Notes under the pieces: model-generated
What the model was told of the DNA's origin: nothing
The model's input: only the letters and a program-made list of their open reading frames with translations
The model's database searches: none
Position numbers and translations under genes: made by a program
Source of the DNA: Atrichornis clamosus
Taxonomy: Eukaryota; Chordata; Aves; Passeriformes; Menuridae
Reading direction: 5' to 3'
Length of the DNA: 64,000 nt
Assembly (NCBI GenBank): GCA_013400975.1
Contig: WBMZ01003334.1
Span: forward strand, 107,923-171,922
Shown here: piece after piece, positions 30,101 through 45,100 of the stretch
Layout of the letters: each line of letters begins with the position of its first letter
Numbering within the stretch: position 1 is the first letter of the stretch

Positions 30101-33100
30101 CTGCTGGAACTGGATTCAGCCAATGTGAGCACAAGCTGCCTTGCAAGTTTGCAGCAGCCAGTGGGCATCCTTCTTCTGGAGCGTGCCCTGATGGCTCTGT
30201 CCCCTGTGGAGCAGCCCCCGTCCAAAAGGATGCGTGGGAGGACAGAGCTGCCCCCAGATGTGATCAGATGGATTGAACTTGCTAAGTAAATTCTTGTTTG
30301 AGACAATTTACTCCCACTTAGGTTTGCCCTGTGAAGAGCTCTGTCTTTATGGCTTATGGGGTTTCTTTTTTTCTTTTTTAGTCTTTGTCTTTTAGAATTA
30401 GATACGCTTTTAATTTCTTCTCAGTTAATACTGTCAGTGGGAGCAGTTAGACTTAACAGCTGTGCACTCTGGTGCTATCAGTCTGCTGAAAAACATCTTG
30501 CTCATAGCTTTGCAACTGCAGGAGTTTCCACAGTTCAGATATTACCCTACAAGTTGAAGTTTACGTAGTTAAGTATGTATTTCTGATCTTAGGTAGAAAT
30601 ATTTTCTAAAAATTTACTATTACAAGCCAGTAGTGTTGCTGCGTATTTATTTATTATTTTTTAAGTAGCTTCTCTTTGCATTGGTATACATCTGTTGAGC
30701 TATTTAAAAGATTTCTCTTTTCAATTTTACTAGGCTCTACCGATCTGTTGGGGATTATGATACCCTTCGTGGCATTTTCAGTGGTAAGATTGGGACTAAG
30801 GAAATTACACAGAAAGCTTTGTTGGCAGAAGCAAGGAATGATTATGCTGAAGCAGCTCAATATTATGATAAGGTAAAATGACAGCAAGATATTTTTGTTT
30901 CATAAATATCTCATGACTTTAATAATATTTTAAAAATTGAAACATTTTGAGAAGCCGCATATAGTCTAAAATGTCCTTGTGCTTTATTTGATTGATGGTT
31001 CACTGTGTAAAGACACCAGGAACAGCGCAGTAAGCAAGATGATTTTCTTACTCTTTGTTACAAAGCTTCATGTGTGCAATTATTTAGGCAGACAGGTAAA
31101 AACACATGGGCACACTGCAACCCCAAGAGAGCAAATTGCATGTGTTCATGGCAGGAGTTACAGAGGGTAAAAATGAAGAAGGATCTCTAACCTTCTTTTA
31201 AAATGTTTGCTCTTTAAAAATGCAGATTTACTGAAGACAGCTACCTGAAATTAATTTATGCATAAACACTGCCAATCTTGATTTTTCTGCATTTAATGTA
31301 GCTGTCACACTCTGGTAAATGGATAGATATTTTTACAAAACAGTGAATTACAGTTAAGTTGCTGGTGACTTAGAATTGAAACAGGTTCTCCTTTGGAATC
31401 TGGCACTATTCTCCCCTCCAAATTCATTCCCTAGGCTCTCTCCCAAGAAGACTGGCAAGATGGAGAGCCAACAGAAGTGGAGAAGGACTTCTGGGAACTT
31501 GCATCTCTGGAATGCTATGACCACCTCACCGAGTGGAAGTCTCTGGAGTATTGTGCTACTATTAATATTGATAGTGGAAAACCTCCAGACCTAAGCAAAA
31601 CATGGAATGATCCATTTTTTCAGGTTTTTTGAAATTATTTCATTGATACTGCACCACTTCTATCTCTGCAGAGATGTTCTACAGTATTAGGATTACGGGT
31701 GAAAATCAATTGCATTGTTTGGGTTACTTTATTACAAAAATTAGCTGAGAGTCTGATATATTAAAAAAAATTAAAGCAATTACTTCTTCTACTTGATTTT
31801 TTTAATGTTTAATTTTTACCTCAAGTCTATGGCTGATCCTATAGGACCAGCTTTATCGTCACCTTCTTCCTTTTGCAGTCTTTTTTATGCTTTTATCACT
31901 TTTGTTTCCTGTTTCAAGAGTTATCAAAACAGGGTTTTGAAATGGATAGAATTTACTAACAACTTCTTGACCTATGGGAAACCAATTCTGTGATTTGTTA
32001 GCAAATTAAAATTTGTCTAAAGGAAAATATTTTTTTAAAAATTCAAAATATTTTTATATTTATTTTATCTGCCACTGATAACAAAGAATTTGATCATCTA
32101 AGATTCCATTCCTGGAAATAAAGACTATGTTTTCACCTTGTAGGAGACATATCTGCCCTATATAATACGCAGTAAGTTGAAGTTACTGCTCAGTGGGGAA
32201 AATGACCAGACTTTGCTAACCTTTATTGATGAGGCAATGAAGACAGAACAGAAGAAAGCCTTTATAGAAATGCACTACAGCCAAGAACTGAGTCTCCTGT
32301 ACATCCTGCAAGATGATTTTGACAGAGCCAAATATTATATTAGCAATGGCATGCAGGTTTTCATGCAGGTAACAATCTCTTCTGTCTCTGGTATGGTTCT
32401 TCTGTATAAAGTCCTGGAACAATGAAATGGTTGTTGCTGTTACTGCTGCTAGATTATCCTCTCAAGAGAAACAGTTACTCAAATACAGTGAAATTTAGGT
32501 CCCTTTCATGTCTCCATGTCATATGACAAAACTTCTTCTGAATTCACTGCTTGCAATGATGAGAGGTGAGTGAGCCAGTGGAGTCTTCCCATTTTGGTTT
32601 GTTTGCTTTTCTGATTTCATCTTTTAGGTGTTTTTCAGAGTAATTATTTTTGCAGATATTAAAAATTTTATTTCATTCATCTTTTCAGAGTCCTCTTGTC
32701 TCCAGAGCAGACTTGCAAAGAATATTGCACTAAGAAATTGCAAGTTTATCCATTACCAAGTTCTGGTTAGACTGTAGGACTTAGCTAAAACCTAGGATAG
32801 GAATTGCAGCTCTATGCTTGTCCCAGGCAGAGTTGCTCTTTGATTACAGGATATTAAATTACTTGTAAGAGGCTGGGTTCTAAAGCATATAGCAGCATCA
32901 GATCAGTAGTTTGTAGAGCACTGAATAGAAACATATTGTAAATTCTGTCCATGAAATCTCTTATTCTCTTTCTTTCCAGAGCTATTCCAGTATTGATTCT
33001 TTGTTATATCAAAGTCGAATGACCAAACTGCAGTCTGTACAAGCTTTGACAGAAATACAGGATTTCATCAATTTTATGACCGAGAGAAGTAAAGATTTTT

Positions 33101-36100
33101 TTCTCCAGCTATTTTTCTTTCATTGTATTCAATAATCATGGTTTCCTGAACTTTAAATTTCTGAACAGCTGTTTGAAGGAGCATAAGTCTGGAATTACTT
33201 CTTACTGTCTTCTTGACACTAAGAACTATTACAGTTTTGTAAGATAGCCTTGAAGATAATTCTGTGTTCTATTGCAAAATTTAATTAGCATAGCTCTTGT
33301 GATAAGAGTTAAGTGTCTCTTTTAAAAGTGTAAGTTATAGTTTTAAACTGTGAGTTAGAGGTTGTTTTGTTGGAGTAACTTTTGGTAGTAAATAGCAGTT
33401 AGAGATAAAAATGAATGTGGTATATAAGTTGTACCTACTTACATAGGCATGAAATACATATTATGTGCATAAACCAAATTAGATATTAAATTAGTTAGCA
33501 GTTCCAGTATATTCCAGCGTATTCCTATATGGAAAGAAATCTACCCAGTGGTGATCCCCAGTGGCAGTTGACATGGTCCTTATTGAACCTCCTGTGCTTC
33601 AGCAATAAACAGAAGCAATGTGACCACTAAGTAGTGTATTTAGTGCAGGCCCAGAAATGCACGTGGGTTGCTTAATTGCAATTTTCTGTTTTGAATGTTA
33701 GGCTCTGTTTTGTTTAGTCTGTTTTCACGCTGTTTGGCTTCAGATGCATTTTAAATGTTCTTAATTGATTTCTAGGTAACTTAGCTTCAGAGGCTTCCCT
33801 TAAGAGACTTCTCAGAATTTGGACAAGCAGATATCCAGATGCTAAAATGGATCCTATGAACATCTGGGATGATATCATTACAAATCGGTAAAATTACATT
33901 CTTGGGTTAGCTTGAGTTCTGTCTGCCTGTTGAATTCCAGGAAGTGCTTTTTCTAATGCTGCTTGTTTTCATGTGGCGGGGTTTCAGTCCAGTGTATGAC
34001 TTGGGTTTTTTAGCCATTGTAATAGCTTTATCAATATAACCAGGGGGGTTTATGTGACTAACATGTGGTGAGGAGCAAAAGGAGGATGAGAAATGGCCCA
34101 GGACTGAACACTATTTTGATAGGGAAACACAGAAGTTAGTTTAGGCATTTTCTCGCATCAGTGACTACATGTGCTGTGCTAGCTAGTCCACTTCAGCTAT
34201 TCACTTGTAATTGAGCAGATCAGCTGCATTTAGCACAATGAATCACCACCCAAAAGGCCAGTCTGTTATGAATAAAAATACTTGCCTACTTTGTAGGCAG
34301 TTCCAAAATGAGGGTGCATACAAAATAAGCCCAACCCTTTCACTGTCAGTGCTTCACCTGTTTATAGGAAAGTTAATGACCAGTGCTCTAATTGGAGACT
34401 TCTGTTGTGCAACAGTTGCTGAAAAGAACAAAGGCTCTCTGGAGACTCCTTTGGATTAGCTCTGAAGAAGCTGGAATGCTTTTTCAAATTTGAAAGATTT
34501 CTGTTCTTGCCATGGTGTCTGTCTTCATCCCAATTCATTCTTCCCATGCAAATCTAGGTTATTTCTCCTTTTCTGGGCAATAACTTCCACAGCTGTGCTG
34601 ATACATACCGTGCTCTATAATTTATTATCTCTTGGTGTCAGGAAAGCATGGCTACAGAAGAGCTTATTGTAGTTCAATATTAGGCAGAATACATGGCACG
34701 GTTTACTTTTGGAAAAAAGTCTTGAAGCATTTATGACTTTAAGGGTTGTAACACTATCTGTGCTTCTAGAAAACCTTTATCTCATCTTAAATTACTAACA
34801 AAGGATGTGTCAAGTGCCACTTCAGACTGTAGTGCTGTCCTCTGCTTTGAGTAACCATCCACATAATAAGATGTGCTATTAAATTAGATAGGACTAGTTG
34901 TGGAGTGAAGAGGATTCAGATTGGTTCATGGCAATTCCCTTTCAAAAGCTGAGTACGGTTGCTGATCTTTTCTGCAATACAGATTTCCATGTTGGCATGT
35001 GTGGATGTGATACACGTTTGAGTAGCAGGTTGACATAAACTACAGCCTGGCACTTACACTGAGTAATTGAGACTCCTGTTTCTTTGCACTTCCGTCAAGC
35101 TGGAATGCAAGTTATGGCTTGGTGAACTTAGAGATTGTAGCTCGCACAAAGGAACTAACTAGCAAAAAATTCCACTCTATAATGGACAGTTTCTAATACT
35201 TGTCAGTTCAAGATCCTAGAATGCTCTCAGGGTCAACCTGGCCCTCGTTACAAGTGTCCAGACTCTGAGGACTGTGTTTAGCCCTGCTAGAGATGATCAC
35301 TGTACCTTGACATCTTCTCTGAGCTGTGTTTACTGCTAGGCAGAGCAACACTTTTGAACATTTGTTCCTTGAATGTATACCAGAGTGATTTGTACCCCTG
35401 TTGTTGTTGTGCAGGTGTTTCTTTCTTGACAAACTGCAGGAGAAACTTCCTTCTGATCAGGCCAATGACAGTATGGAGGTGGATGGAGAATACGGTGCTG
35501 GTGACCAAATGGAAGTGGATCAGCAGAGTGAAAACATTTTCTCAATGATTAAAACCTGCAAATTTAATATGAAAATGAAGATGATCGAAAGTGCCAGGAA
35601 ACAGGTGACTGTACTGTCTGATAGTTTTCAATTTGGTGAGAAAATACAGAGAAACTACAGCTGGAAAAGTCTTTGAGGTGGTCTTGGGCACCCTTTTGCC
35701 AGGGCAGACCTTGTCTCTTTTTGACCCTGTTGCCCAGAACATTTTGAAAGCTCAAGAAAGTCAGTTCCACAATGAAAAAAAACAAATGGATAAATGTTAA
35801 TTACAAAGTTGATGATAATCTGTCATTACTGGAAATGTGTGTGAAGTCCCTTTGATCCACAAATGGTTTCTGATGCTCTAAAGGGCAGTTAAATAAAGTA
35901 TCTGAAATGCTTCAGTCTTAAATGGAAGGGATGCTTGCTATCAAGCATTATACTTTTATTTACAAATAATCTCCTCTGCACAAGAAAACAAATAAAATTC
36001 TGACTGAATTAGTATAATTGACTTCAGTCAGCAATGCTGAAGTTCTTTTTTTTTTTCAGTCTTCATCAATGCTGTTAGTTAACACTTATAAAGAACTAAA

Positions 36101-39100
36101 GCTAAGTGCCTTAGAAATTTTGGGTTGGATCTGTCTGTTAAGATGACTGAAACAGCTTTTTTGATGGTGGGCTTTTGGTGTTTCAAGCTTGAGACGAGAT
36201 GAATAATATTTACATTGAGATCTCTCATCTTCTGAGATGCTGCAGAAATTTGCAGTCATTAACAAGACTATTTTAAGCAATGTGATAAGCAAATATAACA
36301 TTGTTGCTGTGTTGACTATACACGCTTGAAGGAGTAAATGAAAAATAAGATTTCCTTTAATGTTATTTATATGAAACTTTTCATCAAAACACAAACATAA
36401 GTGTCTTTCTTAGTGGTATTATAAATCAAATTATATTTTCCATATGTGTTTGTACTGCAGAGCAGTTAATGCCTGTTTGGTCATGCAGCTGGAATTATTT
36501 TCTGTTTGTTAAACCTCTGCTCTTCTCTTTTCCTTTTCAAATTTCTCCATTAGCACAAATCTGGTTCTGAATATGAGACCTGGCGAGCAGTGAACATCTC
36601 TTCATCTTGCTATAACTTTACTTGTGTTACTTAAATCTCCTTATCCCTTAATGTGGTTGTAGGCAGGCTTTAGTTCCTCTTCAGATACATTGTCTCAAAA
36701 TTCTCCTAATCTGAATACAGAACAGCTTTGCAGTTGCCAAGAAGCTCCTGAAAGACTTACGCAAAGAAGCCAAAACAAGGGAAGACTGGCTGAGGAGGTG
36801 GAATTACGCCTATTGCCGCTTCACTCACAGCAGCAGCCGGAACCTGGGCTGTCCTGAACGTGTGCTCTCAGTGTTAAAAACCATCTCCCTGCTTGGTAAC
36901 AGCCTTCTCTTTGCTTCACATGGTTTGTTTTACAAAGCTGCTTTGTTGTCCAGTTACCAACTTTGTTTTCTAATTCCAACAGAAGATACCAAGTCTGACT
37001 ATCTCAGCAAGAACATAATGGCCTTCCGAAGCCAGAATCTTCTTCTGGGTACTACGTATCACATCATGGCCAATGCTCTTAGTCAGGATCCAAGGTGTCT
37101 TGAGCAAATCGAGGAAGACAAGGCTGGAAAGATATCACTAGTATCAGGAGAAAGTCTTGAGAATCCTAAAAAGGTAAATGAGAGGGGAAGATCTTTTAGT
37201 TATTTGTATCACAGTTACTACAAATTACTACTTTAATAAGTAGTGATGGGTATGGATGGATACAGAGCATGTGAAACCCGTCTGCTATTAGCAGTGATTT
37301 GTCCAGCAACACCAGATAAGAGAAAGAAAGGGAAAAAAAAAAGCTGGGGTTGCTGGTTTTCATCCTGGAGTTCTGCACCACTGTACCCTTTTTAATTGTT
37401 AGAATGTTACAGTGTTTCTCTCCTTGCCTACCTCTGTTCTTGCTATTTGAGTGGAGGGGAAAGATGTAGTCACAGCAGCTGCATGCACAGTGGCAAGACA
37501 AGGCTTGGGATCCTCAAAGATTGCCTTGATTTCAGATGGGCATTTGTGACATGCTTCATGCTCTCAGTCTGTTTTATTTGATAAAGAGATCTTTATAATA
37601 CTGATAATAATGCTGATATACTTATCTAAATAATTTCAATGAAAGAGAGGAGAGGGATTTTTAAGGCAGAGCACATGCAGGTCATCTTTGTGTGTTCTGT
37701 GGAGGTGTTCATTTGAAGAATATAGTGCCAGGCTGTGCTGCATCTAAAATTACATATGCTGTCAGTTGTCCCAGATGCTGTGGCGTTGTCTTCTTGTCTG
37801 TCAAATGGATTAAGAATTTGAAGTACCTCTGCTAGCTTATTTCTGCTAATTTCTAAAGCCACCGTGAAGACCCTTACATATGGAATCACAGAGCAGTTTG
37901 GGTTGGAAGGGACCGTAAAGATGATGTAGTTCCAACCCTCTTGCCATGGGCAGGGACACCTTTCACTAGATAAGGTTGTTCAGAGCTCCATGCAACCTGA
38001 CCTTGAACATTTCCAAGGATGGGGTATCTACAACTTCCCTGGGCAACATTTTCCAGTGTCTCAGCACCCTCACAGCAAAGAGCTTCCTCCTGATGTCTAA
38101 TCTAAACCCATTCTTTGTCAGTNACCTACTCTCTTGCAATTTGAAAACATTGCCCTTGTCCTGTCACTCCATGCTCTTGTAAAAAATCCCTCTCCATCTT
38201 TCTTGCAGGCTCACTTCAGGGAATATGAACCATATTAGTATAAAACATTAAAAAATGTTCTTAATTCGTGTTTTTATGGTTGTCAAAAGTAAAGAACATC
38301 AAGAAGAGAGTCCTGCAAAAAAAGGTTTTAAATTTTCAGGTGTGTAGAAACTTAAGCAAAATCTTGAGCTTCATTTATTAGCTAATTCTTAAAAGCATTC
38401 TTCTTTAGGAAACCTAAAATACAAGCATAAAAGCTCTTCTGTGTCAGGTGAGTAAGATTGCCATACCAGATATTTCTATATGATGAAGAAGCTTAGCCTT
38501 ATTTTAGCGTATTATTAATCAATACTCTGACCCTGATAGTCTCCCTCTACCTCCCTAACTATTTAATTTCAGTTACAGCATTTAGTGTGGTCAGCAGGGC
38601 CAGGGAAGTGATTGTCCTGCTATGCTTGGCAGTGGTGAGACTGCACCTCGAATCCTATGTTCAGTTTGGGCACTTCAGTACAAGAAAGACATTGAGGTGC
38701 TGGAGCTTGTCCAGAGAGGGGCAATGGAGCTGGTGAAGGATCTGGAGCATAAATCTGATGAGGAGCAGTTGAGGGAGCTGGGGTTGTTTACCTGGAGGAA
38801 CAGAGGCTCAGGGAAGACCTCACTGCTCTTTACAACTACCTGAGAAGAGCTCGCAGTGAGGTAAGGGTGGATCTCTTCTGCCATGCCCCAAGTGAGAGGG
38901 CAAGATGAAGTGGCCTTAAATTGTGCCAGGGAGGTTCAGATTATATATTAGAATGTTTTTTTTTTTGTTACTGAAACAGTGATCAGACGTTGGAATAAAT
39001 TCCCCAGGGTGGTGGCGGAGTCACCATCTGGATGTGGCACTTGGGGATATGGTTTAGGGGTGATTATGGTGATGCTGGGTTGGCAGTTGGACAGATGATC

Positions 39101-42100
39101 TTGAAGGTCTCTTCCAACCCTGATAATTGTGTGAGTCTTTCAAGAATCTTGTCAAGTCCTTCATTGCATGAGCTGCATTAGAAAGGTATGATGAATATTA
39201 CTATGTTTATAATAGGGAAAAAGGCATCAGATTCAGAATAGTTTGATGCATGCTTTTTTAAACACAAATTCCAAGTGTAGCTGTTATACAGATGTTGCAG
39301 ATACGTCTTAATAGGAAGAAAACCTGAAAGTTTTACCACATTTTCTGTTAACTGTTTCCAAAAACTCTAGTAACATTAACTTTTTTCCACTTATAAAACT
39401 TAACATTAGTCTAAAGACTAATTTAAGTTTAAATTGTGGTTTATATATTTACATTGAAAATTGTGGAAATCAAAGTTCTGGAAATCGCTGCTAGAAATAA
39501 CATCCCAATTTTTTTCCATTGTATCAATTGCTCAGAACATCTTAAAAGAGTTAAAGTTTTATCTACTCAAGACTTGCAGTGAAGGTCCAGTTTCAAAAGA
39601 GGTTGTTCAATGCTACTTGCTAATGTGTGTTTTGTTCCTCTTACGGATGAATTTCAGGTGCTGGCAGGGCTGAGCAAGAAGGCTTTTCAGTGTTTCAGCT
39701 GTGCCGTGAGGAAGTCCGAAGAGGAAGTGCAGTCCCACTCCATGGAACGTTTGGACGTGGTGGGAGTTGTTGATGCCTATATGACTTTGATCAGCTTCTG
39801 TGACCAGCATCTGCGCAGGGAAGAAGAAGGATTGCTTGGTTAGTCAGGATTTCTCCTAAGCTTGTGAGGTTATTTATTTTGTGTATTTATCTGTGATCCG
39901 TGAGCTTTTGTGATGCCCAGGAGATCTCCGTGAGCAACACAGCTTGAATTTAAATGGAACACTTTGACCTCCAGTTCAGCAGTATTTCTGTTACATTTTT
40001 CACCTCCACTGTTACTGCTAGCTCTGGTACTGGTGAATCACTTGTAGTCTCCCTCTTACTGGGGAGAAATATATGATATCCAGCAGATGCTTCCCTTGTT
40101 CCCTCCCAGACCACAACAGCCTTGTATTTAAAGCAGGCAAGATACCAGCAGTGATGCAGCTTCCTGATAAAGCTAATCCTTACAGTCCCCAAGTACATGT
40201 GTTGCAGATGTGTGCAGTTCAAACAGATGGGAAGGAGAACAAAGTAAAAATACAAAATACACTTGAAAAAAAAAACCAAATTGTAAAGATGGATGTTTCA
40301 GATGATCAAAGACGTGGAACAAGTGATGGTGTTTCTGGTAATTCTTGTTTAATGTCTCTTGGCAGAAATTAACACTGTGGATCTGCAGCAGTTCCCAGCT
40401 ATTGTGGTGGAGAAAATGATAAAAGCTTTAAAACTGAATTCCAGAGAAGCCAGGCTGAGATTTCCTAGACTGCTACAAATAATTGAAAGATATCCAGCAG
40501 AGACATTGGGTCTAGTGACACGAGAGGTTAGTTGCTTCAATTTTTCTGGCAGCAAATGTTGCTATAAATCAAATTTAAAAGGTGGGGGTGGAGGTTGGAT
40601 AGATAGAGAGGTTAGACTGGTAAGTTTTGCTTCAGGTAAATCAGATAAATTTTATCCCATCATTGTTCCTTGTTTTTTCTCTAACTTGCTGAGTCTATTT
40701 CATATGGATAGAAACTTTTTTCTTAAAAGTTTAACTTTTTATCATTATTCTGATTCCAAGTGTTAGTTTGAGAGTTGCTGGAGAAAAGCTGTGTCTTTGT
40801 TTTGTCTTTTTTGTTTGTTTGTTTCTTTCAGAACAATCTAAGTGGGCTAACAAAGGTGGTTAGTATTAGGGTGAGGAATGTATCTTATTCCTGTAAGCTG
40901 AGTTTCCTGTATGCAGGAAGCCAGCAGCTTTTCCAGACTCATTCCATATCTCCCACAGTTCCCTGTCCTCTTCAGAGGTTGCTACAGCTTTGTCCTCCTT
41001 TGTATTTCCCACTTCCTTTCTTCTTTCCTTATACAACTTGTCCTTCCATTGCTGTTCCATGGCAGGATACCTTGAGCCTTCCCTGCTGCCATGGGACAGA
41101 TAAGCTGAGACCTTCTCTGTGACTCATACCTGTTCCTGCCTTGGCCTGCCTGCCTTTCCAAGCCCATGTCATTGTGCTGGTGCTCCCAGAGCAACAGGCC
41201 CTGTCAGAGAAGGAACTCAAGCGAGAGGCAGACACGGGTTTGTTATCCCGAGGAACTGAGAAAGTAGCAGAAATGGCTGAGCTGCACAAGTTGTGGCCCC
41301 AGTGAAACACCAATAGTTAAACAGAACCTGACGCTTGGTCCAGCTGACAAATCTCACCCAGAAAGGGAGTTCACCAGGCATTTATTTATCTAATCATATG
41401 TCTTTCTATGAGATAAATACTGGCAGGCTTATCTTAAATTGTCTTAGAAATGCTTAAAGTTGAACAAAGGACAAAACTGTGGTAGGAGTTCCAGTGTTCC
41501 CACTCTTGGTAGTTTTACTTAAATCAAGACTTCAACCCAGTGGTGTTTAAACTGAATTCCTTCATATTTTTGAGTTGTTTGTATGTGATGATCAAAAATT
41601 ACTGTATTGCATCCAGAGAGAAAAGCCACAAGTTTGAGTGTAAATCCTCATATTGATCGACAAGCTGCAAATCTTTACAATGGAAAACCTATTAAGCAGC
41701 AGTGGTGGTGGTAGTAGTAGTAGTAATAATAATAATAATAATAATAATTAAATCTGTGCTTCACTGGGGATGTTTTGCACATGTAGCTGACATTCTCTAT
41801 TTCCTTTTCATGTTTCTCTCTGTCAGGAGGCGCCATGGAGCGGTTTCGTTTGTTTGCTATGTTTGGTATTTTTGAGGACTAAAGTTGAAAGCAGTGTCTG
41901 TGTTTTTGCAGCTTTCCTCGGTTCCCTGTTGGCAGTTCATTGGTTGGATTAGCCAGATGATGGCACTACTTGACAAGGATGAAGCAGCAGCCGTACAACA
42001 CACTGTTGAGGAGATTGCAAACACCTATCCCCAGGCACTCATCTACCCTTTCATGATCAGCAGTGAAAGTTACTGCTTCAAAGATACTGCAACTGGTTGC

Positions 42101-45100
42101 AAGAACAAGGAGTTTGTAGAAAGGTGAATTTGCAATTGGAACAGCTTTTTTGTATGGTTTTTATTCAGGAGTGGACAGGTTTATTTATTTTTCCTAAGCA
42201 AACGCTTCTCTTTAGCGAGCTCAAAAACATTAGAGGGTAGTCTCAGTTTTCATTAAAAGGCACAGAGAAATGCAGTACATAAGCTCTATCAGTGTTAGAC
42301 ATACTCAGGTTGGTGGCATGAATGCTTGATGAGCATTGGGTACATACAGTCCCATATAGGCTGTTGGAAGTTAAAATTTTTCTGTGATAAAACACAGACC
42401 ACAGAGAGTCACCCATGTTTTCCTTGTAATTCTGTGATAGTCGAAATTTATTCTTGCCTGCTTCTGCTCTGCTGAGATAGAAGAGAAATCTGGTGTATGA
42501 CTGCACTCTTCCCATAGTAGAGTTCAAAGCATTAAGTCGGTACCCATGAGAAATGAAGCTTACTTGGACATTTACAATCTTTCTAATACCAAGAGGAAGC
42601 AGATATGTTTAAATAGAATAGATGCTCCTACCAGACTTCAGAGATGGCAGTGAAATGGATGCATGTTATCTTGGGGAATGACAGCTCTTGGTTGTGGTGT
42701 TCTCTGCTCAGTCTGTGTGCAACATGCACCTTCCTCCTACAAGCCCTCCCTTGCCCAGTTTGCCATGCAGTAACACGTGAGTTAATCCCCAGACAAAAGT
42801 TAGCTTCTATCACAGAATGCTGTAGAATCACTTTTAAAATTTTGGGTGTCTTTTTTTCAAATCTCTGATACATTTGCTGAATTTCTATGTGTAAAATAAG
42901 AAGATAAAGTCTTGTGCTTCACAGACAGTATCACCCTTCAATAACTGTCTCATCTGGTCAGTGCCTGTGTCTGTTTCAAGCATGCTTTCCACTCACCCAC
43001 AAAGTTCCTATTTTCATAGTGGGACACGTAATTAAAAGATTGGGAGCTGTGTGGCATGTTCAGTCATGTCATGTCTCAGTGACATAAACAGTCACGCAGC
43101 CCAAGAGAGAATTCCGAGAGAGTCCTATCTACCTACACCTAAATTATTTTACCAGATTCTTGTGTATAACAAACAGTCTGGATCATTTTTCTGCAAGCTA
43201 GATGGTGATGGTAGTTCCTGTTGCATTGGGATGCATTTTTCTCTTCTTTTAAAGGATCAAGAGTAAGTTGGATAGAGGAGGAGTAGTTCAAGATTTTGTT
43301 CGCTCCCTGGAGCAGCTCTCTAATCCTGTAATGCTTTTCAAGGTAAGGTGTATTTTTTTAATTTCCCCTCTCCCCGTTCATTCCTCACCCTCTGTTCAGA
43401 AGAGCGAGTGCTGGGCGGAGCCTGACACAGTTCAGTTGACACCACAGCCACAGGAAGTGGTTCAACCCAGAACCAGCTCACGGTGATGATGATTTTGGGG
43501 TGCTGTCAGCAGCTTTCACTGGTGATGGACTCCCTCTCTTGTGTCAGCTGGCTGTTCTGCACCAGCCCTTTTCAGCTTTCTCCTTCAGGGTCTGTGCCCT
43601 GCCCCATGGTCAGTCTTCCTTAATCGTTCTGAAACCATTACAGAATTATCATTTGTGGCCATCTTTATAATTTTGGATTAGTTGTGTTCAGCTACTTGTG
43701 TTCTTATGCCCTTTCCCTGCTCCCTGCTGGGCATCCACGTCTATGTTCTGACTCCTTTGTCCAAAGGGTTCTTGTCTTTTGTTTGGTGCCACTCCTGGCC
43801 CCAGAGAGGCTTTCCTAGTTTCTACTAGACACACTGGGTAGTAAACCTAATTATCATAATAAAGTAGAAACATTTTATCAAGACACAGAATGAAAGGGAA
43901 ATATTTTCATAGTGTTTTGGTTGTCAAAAGACACATAATGATTGACTGTTTGTAAATACAGTAACCCCAGTGCAATTTGAGTGGCTTACTGAAGAGCAAG
44001 GGTCAGTAAATCTTTTCTCAGTACTCATCTGTTTCCTTCTGTCTGCAGGATTGGGCTGAGGATGTTAAAAATGAGTTGTCAAAAGCTCCAAGAAACAAAA
44101 AGAAGCTTAAGGAAATGTATGAAGGAATGTACAAGAATTTGGGAAATTTGGAGGCTCCTGGCCTTGGCTTGATGAGGAAAAGATTTATTCAGGTATGTGT
44201 GATTACTGAGTAGTGTTTGGCATCATGTGCTTTTCTAGAAGACAATCGAAAGTCAAAAGAGGGAACCAGATCACAGCTTTTACAGGTGCTGCAGGACTTG
44301 ATGAGACTTGATCAAGTCAGGAGTACAGAACTGGGATTTCTTTGCTAGAAGCCATGGACTTAACATGTTCACTTTCCCCTTCTAACTGCCCTGCAGGGAT
44401 AAATGTTCCCTCTTACTCAGCTTCTGCATCTCCTGTCCTGCACGCTGCCAGGTTCTTAGGACCTGAGCCTCTAATCATCCGTGGGAATCTGGCCTTGTTT
44501 TTTGTTCCCTGCTGCCAAGGATTTATGAACACCTTAGGGAGTTTTGCTATATTATGCTGCTTCAATTTGCTGCCGATACGAAGTTACTTAGGGTAAGTAA
44601 TACAGAAGAGTTACAACTGCGAAGAATTATAGAAAAGAATTTACAAAACTAACTGAGTTCTAAAGTAGTGAAAATTGGTATAGAAAATGAAATGATATGT
44701 GTGGCAAGAAAACATAATTACCCTAGTTTCATATATAAATTCTTCAGGTTCAAGCTGACTATTGGAATTCAAGAACAAAATCTTGATTTATGATAGTTCT
44801 TTGAAAACATTAGCTGTGAATACTCAAGGGCAGTCAGGAAAGAAAAGTGACTCTTCGTCATGATTAAGAATATAGAACTAAATGTGGACTTATACATTGG
44901 CATATCAGCTTTCTGACTGTTGCTTCTTGAACACCATAGTCCTCGCCTGCAGTTGTCAACATAGATATAATAAAATTGGATGAGGTTCAAAGTGGCAAGA
45001 ATAATCAGAGGTACAGAGTAACCACTGCACAAGCAACCTGAGCGTTCCTCCAGCTGGAAAAGACAGGATGATGCCAGATACAGTAAAGCTCTTGACATCA

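Noticed and set aside
38622..38843. Apparent 73-residue protein ([15 protein letters not shown])
   Set aside because: This is a remnant of CR1 ORF2 within the LINE copy at 38590-39142.
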